Shown: in pieces, positions 18,848 to 27,448 of the stretch
How positions within the stretch are numbered: position 1 is the stretch's first letter
Layout: the number at the start of each line of letters is the position of its first letter
Assembly (NCBI RefSeq): GCF_014201715.1
Contig: NZ_JACHFD010000034.1
Coordinates: 1 to 33,519, forward strand
Reading direction: 5' to 3'
From: Haloferula luteola
GTDB taxonomy: Bacteria; Verrucomicrobiota; Verrucomicrobiia; Verrucomicrobiales; Akkermansiaceae
DNA length: 33,519 nucleotides
Position numbers and translations under genes: made by a program
Notes under the pieces: model-generated
Seen by the model: only the letters and a program-made list of their open reading frames with translations
What the model was told of the DNA's origin: nothing
Databases searched by the model: none

Positions 18848-21800
18848 TCAGCGCTCCGAAACCGCCAATCTCAAGAACTCCTGCATCCCCTCCACAGCGC
18901 TCTCCGAACGGAGAGTCACCCTCTCAAAGCCGTCGCCGTCACTCACGACGCTCACCTCCTCGCCAGACACCCCATTCCACGTGGACAGATCCTCTGAGCG
19001 CTCGATCGCATACTCCAACCGCCCCCGCTCGATCCGGCGGCGGAAAGTGAGCGCCAGGGCAGGCCCCTCGCTCGTCTCCACCCAGCTCCATTCCACTGCA
19101 CCTGCCGAATCCGATGCCCGTGGATCGCGACCCAGCGCGAACTCCAACAGATTGGCCAAACCGTCGCCATCTGCATCCGCTTCCGGACCACCGAACATGT
19201 CATCCGCCAGTTCCTCAGTGGAAAACCACTCGCGGCTCCAACTCGCATAGCTCGGCTCCATGGGTTCACCCGTTCCTGGCGTCCCGTGCATCACCGCTCC
19301 CGCCACCCAATGCTCCGCCACCGCTGGATCCGGAGCCCCTTCCGGGTCGAGCAACACCAACGAAAACCCCTCTCCATCGGCAGCCGTTGGCCAGGGTGCC
19401 CGATCACCATAAGTCAGCGAAACCACCGGCGTGCTTCCCCCCCATGCCAATGCCAACGTTTCCCCACCATTGTTCAGAGCTCCCGTGAACTCTCCCGCCA
19501 CCGGCAGACCCACTCCATAACGCGCCTCGAATGCCGCCGCGTTGCTCACCACCACCAAACGCTCACCCGGGCCCAATTCTCGGACCGATGCCGTGGCGAA
19601 ATCAAAGACAATCCCATCACTGAACGCCAACGGACTGAGGTCGAGCGTCTCTCCCGGCGAGGCATTGAACAGCTCCACAAATTCGAACTCGCCGTCGTCC
19701 GTCGCCACCTCCAGCTCCGCACCGCTCGGATTGGCCGGATGATAGTGGATCTCAGAAATCACGAGCTTGCCCGTGTAGCTGGCCACATCCGCACCGCTGG
19801 CCACGAACTCGATCGGCTCGGACCAATGACTCGTCCGACCACTTTGGTCCTCATGCTGCACACGAACTCGATAGGTATGCCCGGGAATCACCGACGATAC
19901 CGGAAACGCAAACTCGTCGACGAACGCCGTACTCTCTTCCTCATACTCCGCTTCCAGCTCATATCGCCGCGGCGTCCCTTCCACATACCCTTCCAGACCC
20001 GGCGCAGCGATCTCCGCCAAACGCCAACGCATCCCCCCGAAACTGCCATCCCCATTCGGATCGGAAAAGGCCCCACTCCGAAATCTCAGGTCCGTCACGG
20101 GAAACCCTTCCGTTCCGACAAACTCCAGAGTCGGACGCTCGGGGATCAAAGCATCCTGCGCCTCCAGGGACAAATATTCGAACCCATACCCCGCCGGCAC
20201 ACCATTTCCCGGCGACCAAGCCGTGCCCGGAAACGTATCGGTCGTGTAATCGAGCAGATGTCGCACGAAACCTTCATGGTCTCGGGAGACCAAGGTGCGC
20301 ACGTAGTCGCCTCCCATACGACTATCCGTGAAAGGAGAATAATAGAAATTTCCTTTATGATTCGTCTGACCGGAATGCGAATTCGGGTCGCCCTGCGTTC
20401 GCGGGTGCTCGTTCCACATCGCCGCATCGAGATCCGCCCAGGTTAGTGCCTCTCCCGATGGATTCACCATCTGCGCATACTCATCGAGCAACTGGCCGAT
20501 TTGCCCCCCACTCACCGAACGGTCCGACGCCATCAAATCGAGGATCTCCCGGCAGCGATTGCGAAACTCCAATGCCAATGCCGGGTGATTCAAAATCGAA
20601 TTCTGCTGCCGGATCACCCCCGACTGATGGGTCTCAGCAATGAACATCATGTCCAAGTCCCACGGCATCACCACCCAGCGATCCATGGTCGGCTCGTGAT
20701 AGAAATAGTGATTGAACCCAAATCGGAGGTCCACATTGCCCGTGAACCGATTCATCGCCCGCATCGAGTCGTAAACCTCCATATCCATCTGATCGCGCCA
20801 CCAACTTTCCGTCTGCGCGCTCGCCGATGCCGCGTAGAAACGATCCCAATCCGCTCCGTTCACCTCCTGGGTGTCCCCCTGCTCCTTTTGGTCCCCGGCA
20901 CCGTCTTCGATCTTGTAAACATTCCCGTCCTCCAGCCCACGGTCCTTCAGGAACGAACCATTCGGCTGCTCCACGGCCAAATAGAGTCCCCAAAGATCCC
21001 CTTCATACTGCGAGGTCGGACTGACCTCGACCGCATCGTCAATGATCCGCAGGGACAGGTAATGCGTTCGCGCACTTGGAACCCCTGCCATGCCATACAA
21101 CCGAAACGACACGGCTTCATCCAACCCTGCCATGCCACGGTTGACCGCCGCCCACGGCGACGCACAGGCATTCAAATTCAGCTTACTCCAGGGAGAATCG
21201 TACTTTTGCCCCCAATCATCCCGCGCCGCCAATCTCCGTGCACGATTGAAGTGAAACCGCCATTTGTTTTTCCCTGAACGATAGGTCGAAACTTCCCCCC
21301 GATTCTCGAACCGGATGTGGTCATACACCACCCCATCGTAAACCAGCGTCCCGCGCATATGGACCCCATCGTAGGCACTCTCATATTGAGAGCGGGTCAC
21401 ATCCACTGATTTCGCCAGAAGTTGATAGACCGGAAGACGGTCCATCATTCCTGCCGGAAACGTTTCCGCCACTCTCGATGCCGAGAATGCCCCGCTCCAG
21501 CTCGGATAATCCCCGTAGACAAACCAGGCGAAATTCGGCTGTCCATCATCGGCATAAGGAACGGTAAGCCCATGACCCGCTCCATCGACCGCGGCAATCC
21601 GATACCGCATCAATCTCCGATGCGTCTGCATTTCACCGGGCACCGTCGCCGTGAAGACCCCATCTCCCGCGACTTCGTCCCCTTCCACCCCCTCGTCATT
21701 CATCTCCACCGAAGTCCATGATGACTCATACTCCGGATCTCCCAGACGAATGTAGCCTCCGGGATCGACCACCTGATACACCAAGTGCACCTCCGCCACC

Positions 21801-22990
21801 CCCTCGGAATCCGTCACCTTCGCAGTCACCACCACCGGATCACCCGGAGCCGGTTGAACCGGATCATGCGCCACCTGTCGAATCTGCGGAGGCACTTCCG
21901 TCGTGAAACTTGCATTCCGCGCCCCAGGTGTCGGCCTCCACGCTTCGTCACTCGCCGGACGGATCAATGCCAGATCGAAGCCAAGGTCGGAGCTGCTCAA
22001 CGTGCCATTGAAAACCTGCACCGCCACCACATTGCGGCCCTCGATCAGGAACGACTTCGCATCCGCAATGGTGTCCTCATACCACTCACCCTCTGGATCG
22101 GAATCCGAGGCCGCCAAATCGTCGAAAGCGGGCTCGCTCGATCCCATATTCCGCTGAGCGACCCGATGGCCGTTGATCCAAATCAACACCCCATCATCCT
22201 TCGCATACCGCAGCTTCAGCTGCTCCGGCAACTCCCCCGGCTCGATCGTGAAATCCCGCCGCAGAAAGATACAAGAATACTGATTCCGCATCCCCGAGAT
22301 CACCGTGTTGAACGATAAGCTGCCCGCCGACCCCGAGACCGAACCATACCCAATCGGCGCCTGAAACACCTGCCAACTAGCATCCTCCGCGAAACTTCTT
22401 TCACGCCATGCCGAGGCGGGCACCGAAGCCTCCGAACTTCCCGCCCGCCACTTCCATCCGTTCGCGGCTTCCCCGATGTAGGTCTGCTCGGTCATCGCCC
22501 CTGCGGCACCCGAGGTTCTCCACGACCCGCCCAAATCATTGTCCAGCTGGGGATGCATCAGCTCCATCGACCCGCCGCCTCCCCGTGCTCCCGTCGGCCA
22601 TGGAAACCCCACGCCATAGTCAACTTCATCCACGACCTGACCCGCCGCATCTTCCAGAATCAATCGCTCCCCATCATTGCTCAATCCCTTTTCCCAAGGT
22701 CCCGCCGCCGCCACACCGAACACCGCCATCAGCGTTGCCGGATCTTCTCCCACCACCTCATACCCCCCCGCCGGAATCGTCGTGCCCGCTGGAAACACCC
22801 ACTCGATCGCCTCCGTCAGCCGCCAGCCCGAAACATCCACCTCGGCCTCACCTCCATTGTAGAGCTCCACAAACTCCTCCCGGCTCGTCTCATCCGCGGG
22901 ATCGTAGTGGATCTCATGAATCACCACCTGCCCCACCAGCGGCCCCACCAGCAACACGGGAAAAAGCAGACAAAATCGAAAATCGGGCAT
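18848..22990 (-). CDS. Large secreted lamin-tail / CotH-kinase-like protein
   Basis: A 1380-residue exported protein. Signal peptide at 1-20. First lamin tail domain (about 20-165; VVIHEIHYDPADE). A sugar-binding-like beta domain (about 170-345; DGVLIWINGHRVA). An Ig/FN3-like segment (about 365-490). A CotH domain (about 510-850) with IRFENRG, the nucleotide-binding-type WGLYLAVEQP and the metal-binding motif VMPWDLDMMF. A second FN3-like part (about 950-1060), a second lamin tail domain (about 1065-1245; LVISEIHYHPANP), and a C-terminal DADGDGLANLLEFALG Ca-binding unit plus a short YAIERSEDLSTW beta domain. CotH proteins are atypical kinases that can phosphorylate secreted proteins; that activity here is inference. 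ATG 22990 starts the signal peptide; an in-frame TTG at 22999 is the alternative, with GGAGG further upstream. Such multidomain proteins are common in Verrucomicrobiota. Confidence 0.9.
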   Translation of the reverse strand: MPDFRFCLLFPVLLVGPLVGQVVIHEIHYDPADETSREEFVELYNGGEAEVDVSGWRLTEAIEWVFPAGTTIPAGGYEVVGEDPATLMAVFGVAAAGPWEKGLSNDGERLILEDAAGQVVDEVDYGVGFPWPTGARGGGGSMELMHPQLDNDLGGSWRTSGAAGAMTEQTYIGEAANGWKWRAGSSEASVPASAWRERSFAEDASWQVFQAPIGYGSVSGSAGSLSFNTVISGMRNQYSCIFLRRDFTIEPGELPEQLKLRYAKDDGVLIWINGHRVAQRNMGSSEPAFDDLAASDSDPEGEWYEDTIADAKSFLIEGRNVVAVQVFNGTLSSSDLGFDLALIRPASDEAWRPTPGARNASFTTEVPPQIRQVAHDPVQPAPGDPVVVTAKVTDSEGVAEVHLVYQVVDPGGYIRLGDPEYESSWTSVEMNDEGVEGDEVAGDGVFTATVPGEMQTHRRLMRYRIAAVDGAGHGLTVPYADDGQPNFAWFVYGDYPSWSGAFSASRVAETFPAGMMDRLPVYQLLAKSVDVTRSQYESAYDGVHMRGTLVYDGVVYDHIRFENRGEVSTYRSGKNKWRFHFNRARRLAARDDWGQKYDSPWSKLNLNACASPWAAVNRGMAGLDEAVSFRLYGMAGVPSARTHYLSLRIIDDAVEVSPTSQYEGDLWGLYLAVEQPNGSFLKDRGLEDGNVYKIEDGAGDQKEQGDTQEVNGADWDRFYAASASAQTESWWRDQMDMEVYDSMRAMNRFTGNVDLRFGFNHYFYHEPTMDRWVVMPWDLDMMFIAETHQSGVIRQQNSILNHPALALEFRNRCREILDLMASDRSVSGGQIGQLLDEYAQMVNPSGEALTWADLDAAMWNEHPRTQGDPNSHSGQTNHKGNFYYSPFTDSRMGGDYVRTLVSRDHEGFVRHLLDYTTDTFPGTAWSPGNGVPAGYGFEYLSLEAQDALIPERPTLEFVGTEGFPVTDLRFRSGAFSDPNGDGSFGGMRWRLAEIAAPGLEGYVEGTPRRYELEAEYEEESTAFVDEFAFPVSSVIPGHTYRVRVQHEDQSGRTSHWSEPIEFVASGADVASYTGKLVISEIHYHPANPSGAELEVATDDGEFEFVELFNASPGETLDLSPLAFSDGIVFDFATASVRELGPGERLVVVSNAAAFEARYGVGLPVAGEFTGALNNGGETLALAWGGSTPVVSLTYGDRAPWPTAADGEGFSLVLLDPEGAPDPAVAEHWVAGAVMHGTPGTGEPMEPSYASWSREWFSTEELADDMFGGPEADADGDGLANLLEFALGRDPRASDSAGAVEWSWVETSEGPALALTFRRRIERGRLEYAIERSEDLSTWNGVSGEEVSVVSDGDGFERVTLRSESAVEGMQEFLRLAVSER

Positions 22991-23076
22991 GACGATCAAA
23001 CCAAGCAGCCTGCCTCCACGACCGGCCTATCCACCATCCCCTAATCCGGTAACTCACCCGACCACAAGTCACATTC

Positions 23077-24012
23077 TCATACCCCTCCATTCGGACGCCA
23101 TCCACTCCGCTCCAATCGCTCAATTGCCACATCCTGAATCGGACTCTCCGGACCGATCGCCATCCGCAACGCTTTGAGAAATGCCCGCGTCACCGGTTGC
23201 AGCACCGCCTTTGGCCACGTTCGCAACCCAATCCGATCCTGCAACCCCTCCGGCAACGTCGCATATGCGGCGTGGAACAACAGCCGATATACCCTGCCAG
23301 CCACCCACGGCAGAGGAGGATTCTCCAACCACCTCAGCACTTCCCGCGTGCTCTCATTCACCACCAAATCCGCCTCGAATCCCTCGAGCGAACTCACCAA
23401 ACCCGCTTCACTCAAGGGCGCATCCTCCAAACCCAACGGCACCACCGATCGAGCCCACAACCGCACATACGCATCCGCACCTCCAGGAATCGGTCGCGCC
23501 GAATAGGCTTGGTGGCATCGCAAAAACGAATCCGTAAAGGCGATATGCACCCACTTCAGCAACTCCGGATCCGACGCCCGATAGGACTTCTGAAGCCCAT
23601 CGGCCCCCTCATAGCTCCCCTTAACCCGGCCGTGCATGCCCCTCACCCGGGCCGCCTCCTTCATCACCCCCTCACGCGAGGCAAAGGTCGTGATGGTCAA
23701 CCATTGGATGGTCCCCGCCAGACGCCCCAAAGGATCCGCCTCATACCGTGAATGATCCCGCACCCCAGCCAAACTTCCCGGATGCAAGGCCTGCATCAAC
23801 AAAGCCCGAACCCCTCCCACCAAGGTCGCCAGATCCTCATGCACCACCCAGGGAGCCTCATTCGGCTCATAAAAGCCCGGCCCCTCACCCTCTGCCACCA
23901 CCCCCAACCACGGCGGAGTGCCGCTCGGATCGCCACACAACAGGGCCCGAAACCGCCGACCCATCGATTTCTGAAATACTCCGATCATCTCGCCCCCCCG
24001 AATCGAGCGCAT
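23077..24012 (-). CDS. MpaB / rubber-oxygenase-type haem protein (DUF2236)
   Basis: About 311 residues, without signal peptide or obvious membrane segment. It matches the ER-bound oxygenase MpaB/B' / latex-clearing protein (Lcp) domain, which binds haem b and in characterised members cleaves polyisoprene or oxidises terpenoid side chains. Visible motifs are VGGVRALLMQALHPGSLAGVRDHS (His77), TITTFASREG with a following R-VRGMH, and LLKWVHIAFTDSFL (His156), all in the expected order. Bacterial members of this size are mostly uncharacterised; the substrate is unknown. ATG 24012 is chosen; ATG 23988 with a G-rich stretch just before it is an alternative. The reading frame stays open upstream to 24567, but that part is antisense to DUF5069 and does not look like protein. 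The gene is divergent from DUF5069, with 90 bp between starts. Confidence 0.85.
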   Translation of the reverse strand: MRSIRGGEMIGVFQKSMGRRFRALLCGDPSGTPPWLGVVAEGEGPGFYEPNEAPWVVHEDLATLVGGVRALLMQALHPGSLAGVRDHSRYEADPLGRLAGTIQWLTITTFASREGVMKEAARVRGMHGRVKGSYEGADGLQKSYRASDPELLKWVHIAFTDSFLRCHQAYSARPIPGGADAYVRLWARSVVPLGLEDAPLSEAGLVSSLEGFEADLVVNESTREVLRWLENPPLPWVAGRVYRLLFHAAYATLPEGLQDRIGLRTWPKAVLQPVTRAFLKALRMAIGPESPIQDVAIERLERSGWRPNGGV

Positions 24013-24102
24013 TTCCGCGCCGACGCAAAGCGATTCATTTCCCACCAAAAAACCTGCCAACCCCGCCTTGCTCCCTCGCTCGTCAAGACCGACCCTAACG
24101 CC

Positions 24103-24543
24103 ATGCCCACCACCATTCCTGGCCTGCGCAGCCCCTCGGAAACCGTTGGAGAACTCGTCTACTTCGGCCGCATGCTCGATAAGATCCGCCTCCACGCCGC
24201 CGGCCAGCTGCCTCCAGATTGGGTCGTGGCCCTCGGCAATGCCTACCCCACCACCTTCGACTCTCGCACCTGCCGCTTCCTCGGCATCGACTACGACGCC
24301 CTCACCGCCCAAACCCTCAAAGGAGGCACCGACGAAGACATCCTCGCCTGGGCCTTTGAAGTCGGTCGCCGTCCCAGCAACGAAGAACTCGAAATGTGGA
24401 ATGCCTTCCTCCTCAAACGCGGCTGGCGCGATTCCGGCACCCCGACCCTTCATCAGCGCCTCGCCGACGCCGGCCTCCCTCCTGGCACCGTCGAAACCAT
24501 GTTTGAGTTCCTCGATCTCGACGAAGGGCGCCTCGAACTCTGA
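24103..24543 (+). CDS. DUF5069 domain protein
   Basis: A 146-residue soluble protein resembling DUF5069, a family of unknown function common in Verrucomicrobiota and Planctomycetota. It begins with a conserved PGLRSPSETVGELVYFGRML stretch and has LAWAFEVGRRPSNEELEMWNAF in the middle. The start at 24103 is where conservation begins; the frame is open upstream, but over the divergent MpaB gene. It lies 59 bp before the thioredoxin/MsrA-like lipoprotein gene and may share its transcript. No catalytic motif is evident. Confidence 0.8.
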   Translation: MPTTIPGLRSPSETVGELVYFGRMLDKIRLHAAGQLPPDWVVALGNAYPTTFDSRTCRFLGIDYDALTAQTLKGGTDEDILAWAFEVGRRPSNEELEMWNAFLLKRGWRDSGTPTLHQRLADAGLPPGTVETMFEFLDLDEGRLEL

Positions 24544-24602
24544 CATCCCCTTCGCCGCCCCACCCAAATGGAATAAACCGCGGCGTCACGCGTCCCAGAC
24601 TC

Positions 24603-25547
24603 ATGCGCTGGAACCTTCTCTTGCTGGTCGCCGCCAACCTCGGCCTGGCCGCCTGCTCATCCACGGCCGAAGATCCAGGCGCCGCCGTCGAAGCCGGTAA
24701 AGTCGATTGGCAACGCGACTTCGACGCCGCCCTCGCCGATGCCGACCGCACCGGCAAACCAGTGTTTCTTCTCTTCCAGGAAGTCCCCGGCTGCTCCGGC
24801 TGCAAACAATTCGGTCGAGATGTCCTCGGTGATGATCGCCTCGTCCGGCTCATCGAATCCGAATTCATCCCCGTCCTCATCCGCAACAATGTCGAAGGGA
24901 AGGAAGGGAAAATTCGCGACCGCTACCAAGAGCCTGCCTGGAACTACCAAGTCGTCCGCTTTCTTGACGCCCGAGGCGGCGACCTCATCCCACGCAAAGA
25001 CCGTGTCTGGACCACCGAAGAACTGGCTCCGCGCATGATCGCCGCACTCGAAAAATCCAACCGTCCGGTTCCGGAATCCCTCTCCCTTCTCGCCGCCGGG
25101 AATCCACCTGCCGAGGCCACCTTCGCCACCGGTTGCTTCTGGAGCGGCGAAGAAAAACTCGGCCGCATCCCCGGCGTCCTCACCACTGAAGTCGGCTACA
25201 TCGGTGATCACGAAGTCGTCCACCTCCAGTACGACGCCTCCCGGCTCTCCGTGGTCGATCTCATCCAAGCCGCCCGCGCCGCCGACTGTGCCGACCTCAT
25301 CTGGCTCCCCTCCAGCGATCGCCGCGCCGGCACCCAGCGGCTTGACCCCTCCGACTTTCACCGCGCACCTGCCAGCGACCAAAAGCGCATGCTTCACGGC
25401 TCTCCACTGGAGAAAATCAACCTCACCCCAGAACAATCCACCCAAGTCAACGCCTGGCTCCGCAAGGACTCCCAGAAAGCCCTCGACTTCCTCACCTTTG
25501 CCCAGCGCCGCTATCTTGAGCGCATCCAGCCCTCACCCCACCCTTGA
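24603..25547 (+). CDS. Lipoprotein: thioredoxin-like CxxC domain fused to a shortened MsrA-like domain
   Basis: A 314-residue lipoprotein with a type II signal peptide (lipobox LAAC, Cys18). Residues about 33-150 are a thioredoxin-like fold with VPGCSGC, giving Cys64 and Cys67. This resembles the VPGUxxT group of thioredoxin-like selenoproteins with Cys in place of Sec (recalled from family knowledge, not searched). Residues about 170-240 resemble methionine sulfoxide reductase A: ATFATGCFWSGEE with Cys178, LTTEVGYIGDHEVVHLQYD, LIQAARAADC. The usual MsrA stretch between GY-G and EVV is missing, and no clear YRS-I/resolving-cysteine region follows, so methionine sulfoxide reductase activity is uncertain. 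A helical tail ends the protein. Envelope redox repair or sensing is a plausible inference. Probably in an operon with DUF5069; followed after 165 bp by a candidate terminator. Confidence 0.8.
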   Translation: MRWNLLLLVAANLGLAACSSTAEDPGAAVEAGKVDWQRDFDAALADADRTGKPVFLLFQEVPGCSGCKQFGRDVLGDDRLVRLIESEFIPVLIRNNVEGKEGKIRDRYQEPAWNYQVVRFLDARGGDLIPRKDRVWTTEELAPRMIAALEKSNRPVPESLSLLAAGNPPAEATFATGCFWSGEEKLGRIPGVLTTEVGYIGDHEVVHLQYDASRLSVVDLIQAARAADCADLIWLPSSDRRAGTQRLDPSDFHRAPASDQKRMLHGSPLEKINLTPEQSTQVNAWLRKDSQKALDFLTFAQRRYLERIQPSPHP

Positions 25548-25711
25548 GCACCCTCTCCTCGGTCTCCGCCGAGCAGTAGAAGGCCGCGAGAAGGGAGGGC
25601 AGGGTCCTGAGAGTTGCGAAGCCTGTCCAGGTAGAATCGGAACGGGAGGAACTTGAAGTCGCCCGGCTCTGGTGCCAGATTCGCGCGGGTTGGGAAATCT
25701 CAGCTGGCAGT

Positions 25712-25746
25712 GGGCGACGGGGAAGTCTTCGTCGCCCTCTGTTTTT
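25712..25746 (+). terminator. Candidate rho-independent terminator
   Basis: Perfect 8-bp stem GGGCGACG / CGTCGCCC (25712-25719, 25730-25737) with a 10-nt loop, followed by TCTGTTTTT. It lies 165 bp after the thioredoxin/MsrA stop on the same strand and just beyond the converging DUF3024 gene end. Confidence 0.55.
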
Positions 25747-25769
25747 GGGGACCTGCCGAGCTGCTGACG

Positions 25770-26117
25770 CTACCCCCAGAAGCACCCGTGCTCGTCCTCG
25801 TCCACGACAGCCAAGAACTCCTCGAAGAACACTGCCTCCGAGTGGGGTTCGTAGCCGTGCCATTTGAGGTCCGCCCTCTGCCAGAAGATCCGCCACCGGT
25901 TCACCGTGCGGACGTAGGTCGTCTTGGCGAAGGGATGCTCCATCTTGCGGCTCTTGTCGTTCCACACCGGCCGGATCTCGAACAGCTCCACGCTCTGCCC
26001 CTCGACGCGGTAGCCGAGATCGAGCTTGTCGCGGATTTCCTCGGGTGGCCGACGGCGCGCAAGGAAATCGGCCATCGCGGCCTCGATGTCGGATCGTTCC
26101 TGAGTGGTGAATGCCAT
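25770..26117 (-). CDS. DUF3024 domain protein
   Basis: A 115-residue small soluble protein matching DUF3024: RVEGQSVELFEIRPVW near residue 36, then KTTYVRTVNRWRIFWQRADLKWH, and the characteristic end EEFLAVVDEDEHGCFWG. The family is widespread and often sits next to toxin-antitoxin or mobile genes; no function is known. Start ATG 26117 gives full length. It lies downstream, on the same strand, of the PIN gene, separated by 91 bp that hold a perfect 15-bp inverted repeat. Confidence 0.8.
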   Translation of the reverse strand: MAFTTQERSDIEAAMADFLARRRPPEEIRDKLDLGYRVEGQSVELFEIRPVWNDKSRKMEHPFAKTTYVRTVNRWRIFWQRADLKWHGYEPHSEAVFFEEFLAVVDEDEHGCFWG

Positions 26118-26167
26118 CGCTCGTGCCGACCTAGGAACGACCTCTCCTAGAGATCAAGTCCAATGTC

Positions 26168-26206
26168 GCTGGCCACCTGCCACGCGAAGGCTGGCAGGTG
26201 GCCAGC
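26168..26206. repeat. Perfect 15-bp inverted repeat with 9-nt loop
   Basis: GCTGGCCACCTGCCA at 26168-26182 is the exact reverse complement of 26192-26206; the loop is CGCGAAGGC. It starts 3 bp beyond the PIN stop codon on the minus strand, without a T-tract. It may be a REP-like element, an mRNA-stabilising hairpin, or a terminator acting without a U-run. Confidence 0.85.
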
Positions 26207-26208
26207 CC

Positions 26209-26703
26209 CTAGATGATGCTCGGCACCGGGCGGCCGAGGTTCGCTCTGATCTCGAGCAACCGTTGCCCGACCAACCCACCGTTGAGGGAATACAGGTTGG
26301 CGAGAAACTTCGACGGATGCAGTGCCTGCACTCCCCACGGTTCCAATGCGCTTTCCGGAAAGTCTTTCAGGTTGAAGGTCACCACGACCTCACAACGGGC
26401 ACGGATCGCCGCAGCGAGAACGTGCCGGTCCTTGGGATCGTTGGTCACGCAGGATTCGATGGGCTCGTATCCTTCCACCAGAGCCTCAGGAAAGTGCGCG
26501 ACCAACTGTTCGCGCCGGTAGGTCACAAGCTCCTCGGGCCAACCCAACTTCTCCAAGAGCGTGCGCCCGGTCTCCTCCAGGATCCGCTCGCTCCAATGCG
26601 GCAGGTAGAGCCGCGGAGTCTCCGCCAGCCGCAGCAGCAAGTCCGACACCCGCTGATTGGCGAGCACGCACGCATCGAGAACGACCGGGAAATCCGCATT
26701 CAT
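26209..26703 (-). CDS. PIN-domain toxin (VapC-like ribonuclease)
   Basis: A 164-residue PIN-domain protein, expected to be a Mg-dependent RNase that acts as the toxin of a type II toxin-antitoxin pair. Acidic active-site residues are visible: Asp10 in VVLDACVLAN, Glu43/44 in RILEETGRTL, Asp92 in NDPKDRHVLAAAI, and Asp114 in VTFNLKDFP. The length is a little above classical VapC (about 130), as in the PIN subgroup paired with excisionase-like antitoxins. It begins 12 bp after the stop of that antitoxin gene, so the two are co-transcribed. RNA target unknown. Confidence 0.87.
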   Translation of the reverse strand: MNADFPVVLDACVLANQRVSDLLLRLAETPRLYLPHWSERILEETGRTLLEKLGWPEELVTYRREQLVAHFPEALVEGYEPIESCVTNDPKDRHVLAAAIRARCEVVVTFNLKDFPESALEPWGVQALHPSKFLANLYSLNGGLVGQRLLEIRANLGRPVPSII

Positions 26704-26715
26704 GGAGGCCGTCGC

Positions 26716-27054
26716 TCAGTAGAGACCGGCCTCTTGGGCCTTGCGCGCCATCTCGTCGAGCGCTTCCCGGCGTCCACGGTCGCGGAGGCGCTGATACTCC
26801 ATGAGATCCTTCAGCCGAATCCGCCGGTGTGCCCCTACCTTGTGGAAGGGAAGCTCACCCGACTCCACCAGCTTGATCAAATGAGGCCTCGACACCCCGA
26901 GGATATTGGCCGCCGCCTGCGTGGTCAGTTCCTGCGTTTCGGGCACCAGGGAGATGACCTTGCCTTCCTGCAGCGCCGTCGCGACCCGCACCAGCAGGTC
27001 GTAGATCGGCCACTTGCCGGGACCTCCGACCGCGTAGATCAGCTTCGCATTCAT
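26716..27054 (-). CDS. Excisionase-type HTH antitoxin paired with the PIN toxin
   Basis: About 112 residues. A MerR/excisionase-type winged HTH is clear: QELTTQAAANILGVSRPHLIKLVESGELPFHKVGAHRRIRLKDL, followed by a helical tail R-ALDEMARKAQEAGLY that should wrap the toxin. This arrangement (HTH ahead of a PIN gene, tail ending GLY) is a known toxin-antitoxin type in many phyla. By family analogy it should neutralise the toxin and repress its own promoter. The start is uncertain: ATG 27054 precedes LIYAVGGPGK, and the frame is open further upstream to 27336, where the sequence belongs to a different gene fragment. The N-terminus may therefore have been replaced or trimmed at that junction. Confidence 0.85.
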   Translation of the reverse strand: MNAKLIYAVGGPGKWPIYDLLVRVATALQEGKVISLVPETQELTTQAAANILGVSRPHLIKLVESGELPFHKVGAHRRIRLKDLMEYQRLRDRGRREALDEMARKAQEAGLY

Positions 27055-27127
27055 CGCGTCCGCTGCTTCGATGGAGACGATCGCCAACTTCCCATTGGAC
27101 AGCTGGGCCAGTGCTGCCGGTTTCCCG

Positions 27128-27390
27128 ACATGGTTTGCTTGTGTATGATCTCCGTTTGCCAAGTGTCGCCAGGCATCTGCGTCAGGCGAAGGACCGCGAC
27201 AGCCGAGCGGGAGGAAAAGGAAATGTGCGGGTGGCTCTCGCCGTCGAATTCGAGGGAGGTCGATCCGGGGACACCCGTGCGGTCCATCACCTTGATCACC
27301 CAACCATCTTTGGACCGGCGAGCGACCTTCAGGCAACGGTTGCTGTCGTCGTAGCTGATCACAGGGATCCCCTCAGAAGTAGGGGCCGCG
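27128..27390 (-). pseudogene. Fragment of a beta-propeller-repeat protein
   Basis: About 85 codons on the minus strand read TSEGIPVISYDDSNRCLKVA, then GWVIKVMDRTG, TSLEFDGESHPHISF, AVLRLTQ and WQTEII. This matches a familiar repeat of secreted proteins (TSL-LD--G-PHISYYD----LK-A---G-W--E-VD). Only about one and a half repeats remain, without a signal peptide or start. One end runs into the antitoxin region at about 27128, the other into the IS256 remnant side at about 27390. I take it as a decayed piece and not a gene. Confidence 0.5.
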
Positions 27391-27448
27391 CAACGGCTTT
27401 TCCGTATAAGCTGTTAGGCTGGTTTGAGAAGGTGAGGTGTTCGGTGGT

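Noticed and set aside
19286..20446. 386-codon open frame on the plus strand
   Set aside because: Antisense to the CotH gene; Arg/His-rich with no family resemblance.
25492..25965. 157-codon minus-strand open frame beside DUF3024
   Set aside because: Overlaps DUF3024 in another frame; Arg- and Ser-rich translation without domain.
26104..27354. 416-codon plus-strand open frame covering the toxin-antitoxin pair
   Set aside because: The minus-strand PIN and HTH proteins are clear homologues of known families with intact motifs; the plus-strand frame is a shadow.
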